DNA of 64,000 nucleotides. It comes from Purshia tridentata (lineage: Eukaryota; Streptophyta; Magnoliopsida; Rosales; Rosaceae). Positions within the stretch are counted from its first letter, which is position 1. Each line of letters starts with the position of its first letter. The translations under genes and the position numbers were made by a program. Positions 49,073-60,600 of this stretch are shown here, in pieces. The stretch covers positions 1-64,000 of the forward strand of contig QANT01005225.1 in assembly GCA_003254885.1 (NCBI GenBank), in the 5' to 3' direction. The notes under the pieces were generated by a model. It was given only the letters and a program-made list of their open reading frames with translations, was not told where the DNA came from and searched no databases.

Positions 49073-49756
49073 ATGAATGACACAGTAGACAAAGTGGTCA
49101 TCTTCCTAGCAAAGAGAGATGGGATTGACAAGCTTGTTAAGACATTCCAATATGTCTCCAAGCTTGTCAGCTGGCATGTTGAAGCCACAAGTCCAGGAAT
49201 TGCACAGAAAGCCAAGCAGTGGGAAGTTGCCTCCGGCCTTAGCCGGAAAGCCTTTCGTAGTGGCCGGTTTCTGACTGGATTCAATGCGATGAGACGAAGC
49301 CCTGGCTCGACCCCAACCCTTCGGTTCCTATCTGTTCTTGCTAATGCTGGGGAAATGGTTTACTTCTTTTTTGACCATTTTCTTTGGCTGTCCAGAATTG
49401 GGACTTTGGACCCAAATTTGGCAAGAAAGATGAGCTTTATATCAGCCTTTGGTGAGTCATTTGGGTATGTTTTTTTCATCATATCTGATTTCATTGCCTT
49501 GAAAGAGGGGCTGGAGGAAGAGAGAAAGCTTGTTGCTTTGGAGGACAAGTTTACAGACAAGAAGATTGAGAGCATAAGAAAGATTAGAAGTGATAGAGTG
49601 ATGAGGTTAATGGCTGTGGCTGCTAATGTTGCAGATTTGATTATTGCAGTGGCTGATATTGAGCCAAACCCATTCTGCAACCACACTGTGACTCTTGGGA
49701 TTAGCGGATTGGTCTCTGCATGGTCTGGTTGGTACAGAAACTGGCCTTCATCATAA
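49073..49756 (+). CDS. PEX11B: Peroxisomal membrane protein PEX11B
   Basis: A single-exon gene for 227 residues of the PEX11 family, peroxisomal membrane proteins that elongate the organelle before division and control its number. The start MNDTVDKVVIFLAKRDGIDK, the block GEMVYFFFDHFLWLSRIG and the ending TLGISGLVSAWSGWYRNWPS are hallmarks of the plant PEX11B group. Length equals the remembered Arabidopsis protein. The N-terminal half carries an amphipathic helix region rich in Lys, and hydrophobic segments lie around residues 95-110, 128-142 and 205-222. The gene is divergent from the LUC7-like gene and lies upstream of PLAC8 in the same orientation. No defect is seen. Confidence 0.95.
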   Translation: MNDTVDKVVIFLAKRDGIDKLVKTFQYVSKLVSWHVEATSPGIAQKAKQWEVASGLSRKAFRSGRFLTGFNAMRRSPGSTPTLRFLSVLANAGEMVYFFFDHFLWLSRIGTLDPNLARKMSFISAFGESFGYVFFIISDFIALKEGLEEERKLVALEDKFTDKKIESIRKIRSDRVMRLMAVAANVADLIIAVADIEPNPFCNHTVTLGISGLVSAWSGWYRNWPSS

Positions 49757-51537
49757 AATTTCAATAAAAACCATGTCTGAGTCTTGGAAAGAGAAACATG
49801 CACTTGCTGTAGCTGTGAAATTGTTTAGTGTTTTGTGTTCAGAATTGAGGTACGAAATTCATGTTATGCAGTCAATTAATGACACACTTCACATGAGACT
49901 TGCTTCTGTATGACATAGTTGGTAAAATCAGTACATTCAGTATATGTATATCTACTGCACCAATATTACACAAGTTTCTGTCTGTGAATGGTGTTATATA
50001 TTTAAAATGGATCATGCTTTCTTTGGGCCCGTTTTCATTCAAGTTTGCAAATTTGGAGCTCTAAGCATATATTGAAGTAGGACCAGAGGTACGGTTTGGC
50101 CGGCATTGATCATAAATACGAACGAACAATACTTCCCTCAGTTCTTGGTTGGAAGAGCTCCTACAACTCTCTTTCACATATGCATGTCCTTTTTTTATCT
50201 TTTTATTTAATTTATGAATTAACTTTTATATATATAGAATGAAAAGACTAAAAAGAACATTTTCTTATGAGTTAGGATTGGAAGAGCTCCTTCAACCATA
50301 GACGGATGGAAGTATTGATTAATAGGAATGATGAGTTGAGTTCTTCCATTCTATCATATTCACCGGTAATGATTATTGATGCTGGATCAATTGTTTTTTG
50401 TTGTAATAGCCCATGATCTAAACAAGTTGCACATGCACCCTCTACATGTTCCCTGTTGTTGAGGACATCCCTCAAGAGCGGGGGATTTTGTGACATTTTT
50501 TATTGGCTGTTTGGAAGGGAATTTTTGTTTTTATGTGATTTAAAAAATAGGAATTTCACCTACTCATTTCAATTTAAAATTTTGGAATTTCAATTTAGTT
50601 AAGGTACAAACATAAGGAGTGTATTCAATTCGAATTCTAATGGATTGTAACATAATTTGAAAGTCCATTAAAATATAGGGTTATCCAATTCAAAAATTTC
50701 ATATTTCATATAAATTTTAAAATCTAGGTGTATTAAAAAACTCATTGATTTTGAAAGATTTAATTAGGTGGTTAATTTTGATGGATTTTGCTTAAATAAC
50801 AAATGCCTTGATAATTGCAATTTTCCATTCTCTTTTGATGGATTCTATAAAAGTCAATAAAAATCATAAATTTCATTAAAATCTCAATCCCACATGTATT
50901 AGAGAAAAGTATAAATACAATATCAATAATGCTAGGAATTCCAAATTTATATCCTTAGAGTGAGTCATGTATGCATTAATGAAGTACTAACATATCATTT
51001 GAGATTCAAATTTGAGATCTCTAGCACTGGTCATACAAAATATAGTCGAGACATAAACGTAACATAATTTATTTTTTTTTTTGGGCCAAGAAACGTAATA
51101 TAATGTTTGAATAAGTATATTTCATGAACTTCTTATAAACGATATGTCGTATACTGGAATACAATTAACAACATATTCACAAAGGCCATGGCTCTTCACA
51201 AGAAACGACAAGCGGTCCATGAAACGACGGAAAAGATATTAATCTACATGGCGGTGAATGACAGAAAGAAAAACACCGACTGGTCCACGTGTACACCAAC
51301 CGTCTTGCTCTTGCAAGAGTCAGCAATAACCCAAATAAATCTCAAAACGGGAAGAGAAGAGTCCACTGGAAGGACTCAACAGACAGGTTCGTTTACATTG
51401 GAAGAAACCTAAGCCAGACTGAAAGTTGACCCCCGAAATCTTCTCGTTGATATTGCAAGTTTCCCAGATTTGGGGCACTTGCCTCTTTACAATTTTCTCA
51501 CCAACCAAACAGAGGGTGGTGTCGGAAGTCAGATCAG
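49757..51537. other. Spacer between PEX11B and the PLAC8 gene
   Basis: The first 250 bases are probably PEX11B 3' UTR. The segment 50500-51150 is AT-rich with runs resembling AATTTCAAT/ATTGAATT, possibly an old repeat without visible ends. The last 350 bases are more GC-rich and likely promoter and leader of the PLAC8 gene. Confidence 0.45.
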
Positions 51538-53351
51538 ATGGCGGATGGGACTGGCCACTCGCGTTATGTGAAGCTGACGAAAGATCAAGCGCCTGTGGAG
51601 GATATTAAGCCCGGGGAGCTCAATCAGCCCATCGAAGTTCCTCAGGTGCTTTTTCACGCTCTCTCTAGTTTGACTCGCTGTAATCTTTATCATTTTGACA
51701 TGGGTTGCTCCGAAATCTTTGTTAATATCTAATTTTTATGAATTACATTCTGGGTAAAACTTTGATATGCATTTTCTTGGTGAAATGTAGTGGCAATTGG
51801 CTTGGATTGTTGGGCTCTAATTGTCATATTTATTTTCTGATTAGCTATTTTGGTGATAGAAGAAAGTCATATTCATTTAAACAAAAATAGCTGATTGGTA
51901 TTCCTTCATATACTTACACATGATGGGTAGTTGGGTTTCTGCAGAGAAGCAGAATTCTAATGTTGGATTTTCATGGATCTTGAAATTTCTTATTGAACTA
52001 AATAGTTTGTCCCGTGGATTTTGGTAACTTATAAGTTTACCATGTTTGTAGGATTTAACTTTTTTGTCTATATAGATCAAGGATTCATGTTATGGGGTAG
52101 ATGCTGATAAATTTTAAATTGTAAAAGTGACTTCCTTTACATTGGAGTATCTTAATTTAAAGTCATTCTATAAGGATGCAATCACTAACTGACCCATTTT
52201 ATTATGGGCCAGTTGAATGTTCACAGATGTAATGAATGTGGACAACCCTTACCCGAAAGCTTTCAGCCCCCTGCTGATGAACCTTGGACAACTGGAATTT
52301 TTGGCTGCAGTGAAGATAGAGAAAGCTGTAAGTTGATATGTGAATTAGCTTTTTTCATTTCTTGTCCATTGATATAGTTTGATGCTTATGCTTTCCACTT
52401 TGATTTCAATTTAATTACAAAGCCACAGAACAGGGATTTGCGCTTGATTTTAAAATTTGAAATCTATAACTCAAGCAATGCATTTGTCAAAACTATGATG
52501 TTTATGGTTATCTTTGATTTACATTCAACTAGATATAGTGTTAGGCTCTGAATCCCCCTTAACTTTATCAAGTTAGATGTTTATGCCCATTCAGTTGTTT
52601 GACCATAGCCTTGTGATGGATAAGCAAGGACTTCCTTGCTCTTACTATTGTGTATCTAGACTCTATTTCCAATTCTCCGTTTTACTGCAATATACAAATA
52701 TAGTCTGTTGATTATGTAAGAATAAACACTGTGTCTTTCTTTACCTCTACAGGCTTGACAGGATTATTTTGCCCATGTGTTCTGTTTGGGCATAATGTCG
52801 AGAGCTTAAGAGATGATACCCCATGGAACAGACCATGCATTTGTCATGCCATTTGTGTTGAAGGTGGCATGGCTCTGGCTGCAGCAACTGCAATCTTCCA
52901 TGGTATTGACCCAAGGACTTCATTTCTTGTTTGTGAGGGCCTGTTATTTGCTTGGTGGATGTGTGGGGTATATACAGGTCTTGTTCGGCAATCCCTTCAG
53001 AAAAAATATCACCTAAAGGTAATTCTTCAATACTAGAAACTAACCACGCTTTAGCAAGACCTTGCTCTCCATTTCTTAAACTTTTGTTCTGTGGAAATAT
53101 TTGTCATTTGACTGCAGAACTCGCCGTGTGACCCGTGCTTGGTGCACTGCTGCTTCCACTGGTGTGCCTTGTGTCAGGAGCACAGGGAGATGAAGGGACG
53201 CCTGTCGGAAAATGTCGTGATGCCAATGACTGTTGTCAACCCTCCCCCCGTTCAACAGATGAAGTCTGCCGAAGACAACAACCAGGACTCTGCTGCACCA
53301 TCCTCTACCAACAATAATGGGCATACTAATATGGAAATGCAGGCATTGTAG
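51538..53351 (+). CDS. PLAC8-family cysteine-rich membrane protein
   Basis: A 240-residue protein with four coding exons: 51538-51645, 52213-52327, 52753-53018, 53118-53351. The PLAC8 signature is [13 protein letters not shown] (Cys75, Cys81, Cys83), followed by a hydrophobic stretch ([15 protein letters not shown], then [15 protein letters not shown]). A second Cys-rich cluster starts the last exon ([19 protein letters not shown]). Plant relatives include cadmium-resistance (PCR) and fruit-weight/cell-number regulators. This one belongs to a longer branch with an extra N-terminal Cys motif (HRCNECGQ) and a hydrophilic tail, whose function I do not know. It sits between PEX11B and the dynein light chain gene, all on the same strand but with separate promoters. 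Confidence 0.9.
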
Positions 53352-53791
53352 GATTTAAACAAGTATTTCAGTAGAGGTTTTATGTGTGTGAGTTCTTCAT
53401 TGTTGTAAAATGTTTGGGCCACATACCCGAAAAAGAGTCTTATATAAAATTGCTCAACATTACATTATTAATCTATAAACCTCAATCTATGTAGAGTTTT
53501 ATCCCTTCTCATTGCAGTGAGTATTGGAACCATGCAATTTATAAAAAAAAATTTCCCTTTCGAGTTATAAGTTATAGCTAATTGCCTCAATATACAGCTG
53601 TTCTTATATGTTTAGTTTAGTATTTCTTTATCTGACACGCATGTGAAGGCACTAGGTGGGTTTTATGATGTGGGACCAGAGTCACACACACGTGTCAGTC
53701 ATATGACATAAAAGTAGATAACCTTTTCTCATCTAAGACCCACAGTCAAACCAGTCAAAGCTAAGAAACATTTCAAACTCAGTCTTCAGTC
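53352..53791. other. Spacer between PLAC8 and dynein light chain genes
   Basis: PLAC8 3' UTR followed by the promoter and leader of the dynein light chain gene. A CACACACACGTGTCAGT stretch near 53683 includes a CACGTG core. No gene is supported. Confidence 0.5.
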
Positions 53792-54392
53792 ATGGAGAGG
53801 TCTGAGGCAGCAGGGAATGCTCCACCAAGAAGAAGAAGAGCTGCCAAAAACAAGGACCAAGTGCTATACACGCCACCTCCGCCTGCGCGCGCGTTAGCAG
53901 CGCCACCAGTGGTGACACTGAGAGTTCCTCCGTGCAGCGAGGCCAAACTGACAGCATTAGCCGTTGATTTGAATGTAAGGCTGAGATCGGCAGAAATGCC
54001 GGCCGCAATGCAAGAGCGTGCGATGCGACGCACCAGAGCGCTACTCGATGCAAATGGGGGGGAGAAGAAGAAGCCCAATCCCACGCACTTAGCCATGGCA
54101 CTCAAGAAGGTACACAAAACCCACATATGCTTTGAACTGTGCTGCACTAGCAAGAAGTAGAAGCCACCAGTATTTTTTTTTTTTTAATTCCGATTTTGTC
54201 CAGGAATTTGATGGCGTGTACGGTCCAGCATGGCACTGCATTGTTGGTAAGAGTTTTGGATCCTTTGTGACTCACGCGAGCAGCGGGTTCCTGTACTTTT
54301 CTGTTGACAAGCTCTGTTTTCTTCTCTTCAAGACCCAAGTCCGCTCGATCGTCGAGCCTTCTCTGTTGCCAAAGCCCAAAACTAATGCATGA
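53792..54392 (+). CDS. LC8-type dynein light chain-like protein
   Basis: A 168-residue protein with two coding exons, 53792-54109 and 54204-54392. The C-terminal half is an LC8 domain: EEMQ-like [16 protein letters not shown], then [26 protein letters not shown], then [20 protein letters not shown]8 is a small dimeric hub that binds short linear motifs in many partners. Flowering plants lack dynein motors, so a motor role is unlikely here. The N-terminal 75 residues are Arg-, Ala- and Pro-rich (a PPRRRRAAK block) with no known domain; the Arg cluster could act as a nuclear signal, which is inference. Exon phase is zero at the junction and the canonical WHCIVG core is intact. Confidence 0.92.
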
Positions 54393-55081
54393 AATCAATA
54401 CAACTAATTGAATTAATCCATACTTGGGTTTTCAAAAATGGGCTAGAAGGTATTAGATTTTGCATTTGGATATGAGAATTAGAATTTGCATATTTTTAAC
54501 AACTTGTTATTAGTTTAATCTAATGATATTTCTTTCCACGCTGACATATGCAATTTTTCAACACTATGTATAGGTCTCTCATTGTTTGCTATAGCGTGTG
54601 TTTTTTTTTCAATTATTTTTTTGGGATAAGATGTGAATAGTAAATTAAGTAAAATAAAAAAGCCGTGTGACACTAAATAGTATATACACATCAGAAACAT
54701 GATCCTATTTCATCATGATGTGGATGATAACTCTCTCGACTCCATGTCATCATGATGGGGATGATATTAAATCGATAGTGATGCATACGAAATGGTAGTT
54801 AATAGTTTCTTAATCTCTCTTCTAGCTGGCAATACCCAGTAAAAATACTATAACATACCCTATAAGGAGTTCTTATGGTAAAGGACTCATTTTGGGTGTC
54901 CAAGTTTTAACAAAGTTTTGACAAAGTTTTGACTTTTGAATCTATCAAAGTATAAAACCGTGTTATTTCTTCCTAGTCCTATATGGTAAATTGGTAATTA
55001 AATTACAGATTACCTAAATACAAGCAAATCAATCAATTTCCACAATCACATACACAATCTATTTTGGACTCTCTCTTGGCT
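54393..55081. other. Spacer before the orphan ORF
   Basis: AT-rich DNA. It begins with the likely 3' UTR of the dynein light chain gene. Around 54700-54780 there is a short duplicated CATCATGATGTGGATGAT / CATCATGATGGGGATGAT motif. No gene is supported. Confidence 0.5.
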
Positions 55082-55495
55082 ATGAATACTAGTGTTGATT
55101 CTTCCATGGCCAGAGAAGTTTCTTTCTCTGATAGTAGTGGGGTCGCAGAGCAACACATAATGCAAAACCCATCTAATTCAAATCTCTCTTTGTTTTCATT
55201 ACCTACCCAAGTTGCTTCCATGTCTTTGTTGCCAACTCCTTTGCACAACAACCCATCCAATATTATCGTTGATGAGAAATCCAGTGAGGCAGCGCAGCGG
55301 GACGAGTTCGAAGATGTCCTCTTTGGGAAAGATGATGGGAAACATATGGAGGATTATATGTACAAAGAAGACGTGCTAGAGGACTACATGAGGAGGGAAA
55401 TAGCAAAGAGTTGCAGAAAGAGACATAAAACACAGGCCTCGATTGCTGACTGTTTCCACTTCTTGAACCTTATATGCTACTGCTTCAAATCTTAA
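55082..55495 (+). CDS. Hypothetical 137-residue protein
   Basis: An open frame from ATG at 55082 (MNTSVDSSMAREVSF) to a stop at 55495. I do not recognise it. The N-terminal half is Ser-, Asn- and Leu-rich. The middle is acidic (QRDEFEDVLFGKDDGKHMED) and the end is basic then Cys/hydrophobic (KSCRKRHK, ICYCFKS). The longer open frame to 55064 begins with TTG, so the ATG at 55082 was preferred. Codon use looks ordinary and the frame lies alone between the dynein light chain and aquaporin genes. It could be a small lineage-specific gene, an exon of a larger one, or chance. RNA evidence would be needed to settle it. Confidence 0.4.
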   Translation: MNTSVDSSMAREVSFSDSSGVAEQHIMQNPSNSNLSLFSLPTQVASMSLLPTPLHNNPSNIIVDEKSSEAAQRDEFEDVLFGKDDGKHMEDYMYKEDVLEDYMRREIAKSCRKRHKTQASIADCFHFLNLICYCFKS

Positions 55496-56005
55496 ATTTG
55501 TAGAGCATTTTTTTGTTCCTAGTTTCTTTTATTTGTTCAAGATTAATGTTGTCCTCTTTCTCTTTTGGTTTGATTGAATTATGACCATGATTCATTAGCC
55601 ATGAATATGATTGTATAGCAAGAATCAAGTCAATTTTATTTAACCAAGTTTCCATGACCACTAATCATCTCAACCCACATGTCCAACTAATTAGAAGTTG
55701 CCACCAAAGTAAAGAAAAAGAAAACATATTAAGCTATAAACCGCAATCACCCATGTCCTCCCAATCATACAGGTTCATGACCACGTGGCTTGGCGGTTAA
55801 CATTTTTTCAACTGCATAACCTTCAAACCCCTTTCACCAAACGTTGCAGCATCTAGTTAAATATATATAACTCCTACAGAGAGCAAATATACACATTAAA
55901 CTCCTTGCCTTGAGTGTTGTGTTTAGTCTCGTTCACACAAATTCTTCTCTTGTACCCTGAAATTAATTCATTCTTAAAAACTTGGTTTTCATGTTATTTG
56001 ACCAA
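55496..56005. other. TIP5;1 promoter region
   Basis: No gene. A TATATATAA-type motif near 55860-55870, about 140 bases upstream of the aquaporin start codon, is a reasonable TATA box. Confidence 0.45.
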
Positions 56006-57337
56006 ATGGCTACGAGGACTGCGCTAACCGCACGATTCCAGCAAGCAATTGCTCCCATTGCTCTCCGATCTTATCTTGCAGAGTTCATCTCAACCTTCTT
56101 CTTTGTCTTCACTGTTGTCGGGTCTATGATGTCCTCCAGTGAGTAACTTTATTTTTTGTTCTCTTTGTGAAGTAGTTTTGTTTTTCTTACAGGTTTTAGT
56201 GTTTATGTGAATTCATTTATCATGCCTTGTTTGACAAATTGTTCTGTAACTTAAAGATCCCTTAAAAAACTTAATGGTTTGTAATAAGTGTGTTTGATAA
56301 CATTGTTGGGTCTGTTACACTACAAGCATTAATTAGATGGTGAAGTACCTAAGTTCATTGGCTGGTCCATTAAAATTTGCACTTGTCACATGATATTCAA
56401 ACACTTGTATATTTAGTCATTGTTCGATTTTCTTATTTGGCAGGAAAGTTGATGCCGGATGCTGCATCAGATCCAGCCAGTTTGGTGGTGGTTGCCATTA
56501 CCAATGCCTTTTCATTGGCCTCAGCAGTGTACATTGCAGCCAATGTCTCTGGTGGTCATGTGAATCCGGCCGTCACATTTGGCATGGCGGTTGGAGGCCA
56601 CATCAGCGTCCCCATTGCCCTCTGCTACTGGATTTCTCAGATGGTGGCCTCTGTCATGGCTTGCCTTCTCTTAAGAGTCACTATTGTTGGACAGGTAGTA
56701 CTCTTTCTCCACATTACTAGTTTTAAGGGTGTTTTTGGATGTTAATGTACTTTATGATATGTTTGTGTTACAAAACTATATAGCTTACAAACATAAACAT
56801 ATGTAATTAATGATAGATATATCCACATTTAATAGTAAAAGGGTGGAACTGTCAACATTTAAAGATAAAAAATATACGTGTTTGAATATGATACGATATT
56901 TGTATATTAAAATTTTCCCATTTTTACCTCAACCTTTATTTTGGATTATGCAGCATGTGCCAACCTATGCAATTACAGAAGAAATGACAGGTTTTGGAGC
57001 CTCAATTTTGGAAGGTGTGCTGACATTTGGGTTGGTGTACACTGTTTATGCTGCTGGTGACCCTAGACAAGGTCCCTTGGGGGGCATTGGACCCCTAGCA
57101 ATTGGGTTCATGGCAGGAGCCATGGTTCTGGCAACAGGGCCCTTCTCGGGTGGGTCGATGAACCCGGCTTGTGCATTTGGGTCTGCGGTTGTTGCTGGTA
57201 ATTTCAAGAACCAAGCGGTTTATTGGGTCGGACCCTTGATTGGTGCTGCAGTTGCTGGCCTTCTGTATGATAATGTGGTGTCCCCTACCCAAGCTTCAGA
57301 TTCTCTTACGGGGGTTTTAGATGGGGTTGGGGTGTAA
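56006..57337 (+). CDS. TIP5;1: Tonoplast intrinsic protein, aquaporin TIP5;1
   Basis: A 255-residue aquaporin with three coding exons: 56006-56138, 56444-56694, 56954-57337. Six membrane spans are visible. Both pore motifs are intact: SGGHVNPAVTFGMA in loop B and SGGSMNPACAFGSA in loop E. The residue after the second NPA is Cys, where many aquaporins have Arg; Gly precedes it (SGGSMNPAC). Together with Asn in helix 2 (AITNAFSLA) this matches the unusual TIP5;1 selectivity filter. In Arabidopsis, TIP5;1 is linked to pollen and to urea transport; that is family knowledge, not seen here. The start at 56006 has better context (CCAAATGGC) than an in-frame ATG five codons upstream at 55991, which would add MLFDQ. 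The gene lies upstream of NOA1 on the same strand. Confidence 0.93.
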
Positions 57338-57657
57338 AATATGGCTCTACTCAATAATTCTCGTTTGTTTTGTAACATCTGTAGTTAGTTGGTTAAGACT
57401 TCTTTTGACATGATGTATAAACAGTATTAATTAATTCATTTACTTTTGCAATACCCTCTCTAATGAAATATAATCCTTTGTTCATGTTTGTGATTCCCAT
57501 TTATTTTCTTATCCTTACTGTTTGGGTTGAATTCCATTATCAAAAGTTTTAGGCTTTACATGAAATTATAACGGAAATAAGAAAATGTTTATAAATTTTA
57601 AACAGTTCTTTATATGCAGTAAAGATTAAAAATGAAGACCAAACCCATTAACAGCCA
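57338..57657. other. Short spacer between TIP5;1 and NOA1
   Basis: Only 320 bases separate the TIP5;1 stop from the NOA1 start, so it must hold the 3' UTR of one and the promoter of the other. A TTTATAAATTTTA motif near 57588-57600 is a possible TATA box for NOA1. Confidence 0.5.
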
Positions 57658-60600
57658 ATGGCGCCTAAAGCCCTCTCACCCTTCCTCTCTCCTTTCACTC
57701 TCCCCTACAACCTCACAATCCCCAACACCAAGCTTCTCAATCTATACTCAAAACCCACTCGCCTACTCTGCAGATTTTCACAGCCACAACAGACCCACCA
57801 GAAAGCACCAGTTCCAGAGACCCAGTACTCGGATCCCCGACCCGAACCTGAAGGCACCGGAGCTGCCGCGCCGACCCGAGGCGACCGGTTCCTCGAACAA
57901 AACCGTTCCTTTGAAGCTGCGAAGCTCTTGCTCAAGGAGACCAACAAGAAGAAGAAGAAAGAGAAGCTCTTGAAGGTCGCTACAGCCGTTGCTTGTTGTT
58001 ATGGATGTGGAGCTCCGTTACAGACATCGGAGCCGGATGCGCCGGGTTATTCGGACCCTGAGACCTACGCATTGGTATAAACTATGTTACATTATCGTTT
58101 TTTTTCCTTTTGTTTTAATAACTGGGTTGTAATAGTTTTAGCTAATGAATAATTGGATTTTAATTTTCTGTTTATGCTCAAATTTTGCTTTTGTTTATCA
58201 AATTTAAACGTGCAGAAGAAGAAACACCACCAGCTTAGAACTGTTATATGTAGAAGGTGCAAGCTTTTGTCTCATGGGCACATGATAACTGCTGTTGGCG
58301 GGAATGGGGGTTATGCTGGCGGGAAACAGTTCATCACGGCGGAACAACTTCGGGAGAAGCTGTCTCACTTGCGCTACGAGAAAGCATTGATAGTTAAATT
58401 GGTAACTACTTTCCAACATTTGCATTGTGATGAATTGAGTGAGTTGCCTTGAGGAGTGCTAATTGGTTACTTCTTTATAGGTTGATATAGTTGACTTCAA
58501 TGGTAGCTTTTTGGCTCGTGTGCGTGATTTGGCTGGTGCAAATCCTATAATATTAGTAATGACTAAGGTATTACTGCCAGTTGGTGTTTATTTTAACGGG
58601 ATGTTAATGTAAGCTGACTTTTCTAATTAATAATACTTTCTAATGTCAGGTCGATTTACTTCCAAAAGAGACTGATTTTAATTGTATTGGTGATTGGGTT
58701 GTAGAGGCCACTACAAAGAAGAAGCTTAAGTAAGTTTTCTTTCCTTGGCCATGCTTTTATTTGTTTTTATACTATCAATCTAAAAGAGTTTCCTTGAATT
58801 CTCAATGTGAAAGGAATTCATGTGAACTGTTCCCATTTAGTTTGGATTAGGGCTTTATTGAATTTGAGTTATTTGAGACAGTTGTCGGGAGAGAATTATT
58901 AAACATGGTTGATAATGTGATCTAAAATTGAAAGCTTGGATCATGCTTCTAAGACTGTACTATTCTTTGCAGTGTTTTGAGTGTTCATCTGACAAGTTCA
59001 AAGTCTTTGGTTGGAATAACTGGGATTGCATCAGAGATTCAAAAGGAGAAGAAGGTTCTTTACTTCTTCATTATGTGTGTGTGCATGTTTGAAATTTGTG
59101 AACCTGAGTAAAGCCATTGATATCAGTTAATTAAAGCGAGATGACCGATGGCTTACTTACTGTTCTATGAAACAAAATTTATACTTTAATTGATTACATT
59201 TACTTCAACCTGAGTTCTTGGGCTGTTTTTTGGTGCAGGGGCGGGACGTGTATGTTATGGTTAGTTTCTTAACTGGAAGTTTACTTTTGAATGCAGAGTT
59301 CACTGATGTCCATTTGAATCATGTTTCTAATATTTATTTGTTCCTTTCCAGTCACTTGCTGTTCCTTACATCCTTGCCATTTCTAAAATCAGTTGTGTTC
59401 AAATTCTTCTATGATGTATTTACTTGTCTATATATGAGATCTGTGTGTGCCAACTTGACCAGGAGGCCTAGTGGTATAAGCTTCCTTGCAAGAGGTAAGA
59501 AGCTGTCTTCAGTCTTGGGTTCGAAAATAGGTGGGCTGGGGGGGAAGAGGGGTTAGGGGCGGTGTCTCAAGTCCTGGTGAAATACCCTTGGTGTGTTGAT
59601 CAGCTGTTGGGAAATGTTGGGAAATGTTGGGAAATCAGCAGTCATCAGTGCTTTACGTATCTGATAGTTTATATTACCTTTTCTGCAGGGATCAGCAAAT
59701 ACCCTTGGTTTGTTGGTCAGCCGTTGGGAAGTGCATGTATATTTCCTTTACGTATCTGATAGTTTATATTACCTTCTCTGCAGGGATCAGCAAATGTTGG
59801 GAAATCAGCATTCATCAGTGCTTTACTGAGTAGGTTCATGAAATTCATTCAATACTTTGTTGCCTTTGGTCGGGGTCTGGTTTTAATTTACTAAATGAGT
59901 TGTTCTTCTTTTGTCTTAACTTTTTATCAATATTGTGACACCAGAAATGATAGCGGAAAAGGATCCAGTTGCTGCAGCAGCGCTGAAGTACAAACCAATA
60001 CAATCTGCTGTCCCTGGAACGACCTTAGGACCAATTCAAATTAATGCTTTCCTAGGAGGAGGGGTATGCCATAGTATATTTACTTTGTCAATGGCTTTTG
60101 AAAACCTAGCATAGTAACCTTCTATTTCATGCAGAAATTATATGACACACCTGGAGTTCATCTCCACCATAGGCAAGCAGCCGTGGTCCATTCAGAAGAT
60201 CTACCTGCCCTTGCTCCTCAAAGTCGGCTTAGGGGTCAATCTTTCCCTGTATGTTTATTGTTTTCATAGTTTTTATTTTTTATTTTTTATTTTTACATTG
60301 ATATCTTCTAGCGAGTAACTTGTGGGTATTCTTTTCCAGAATTCTTTGGTTCCCTCTGGAAATGGAAAAACAGGGAAGAACAATGCCAATGGTTTGAATG
60401 GGTATTCAATATTCTGGGGAGGTCTTGTCAGAGTAGATGTCTTGAAGGTTTTGATCTTGTTGTTTCACAATGGAAAAAGAGACTTGTACTTTCACATATA
60501 TTGATTTCCCAGGCTGGTTATGGATGGTCTTTCCTGAATCATCAATCATTTGATAATTTCAGGTTTTCCCTGAAACACGTTTGACATTTTATGGGCCAAA

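Noticed and set aside
53779-54153. Antisense open frames of 103-124 residues over the first LC8 exon
   Set aside because: The GC-rich sense exon leads in frame and phase into a clear LC8 domain. The antisense frames are by-products of its composition.
57632-57973. 113-codon frame as an alternative NOA1 N-terminus
   Set aside because: It is in a different frame from the zinc site and GTPase domain. It is kept only as a possible uORF.
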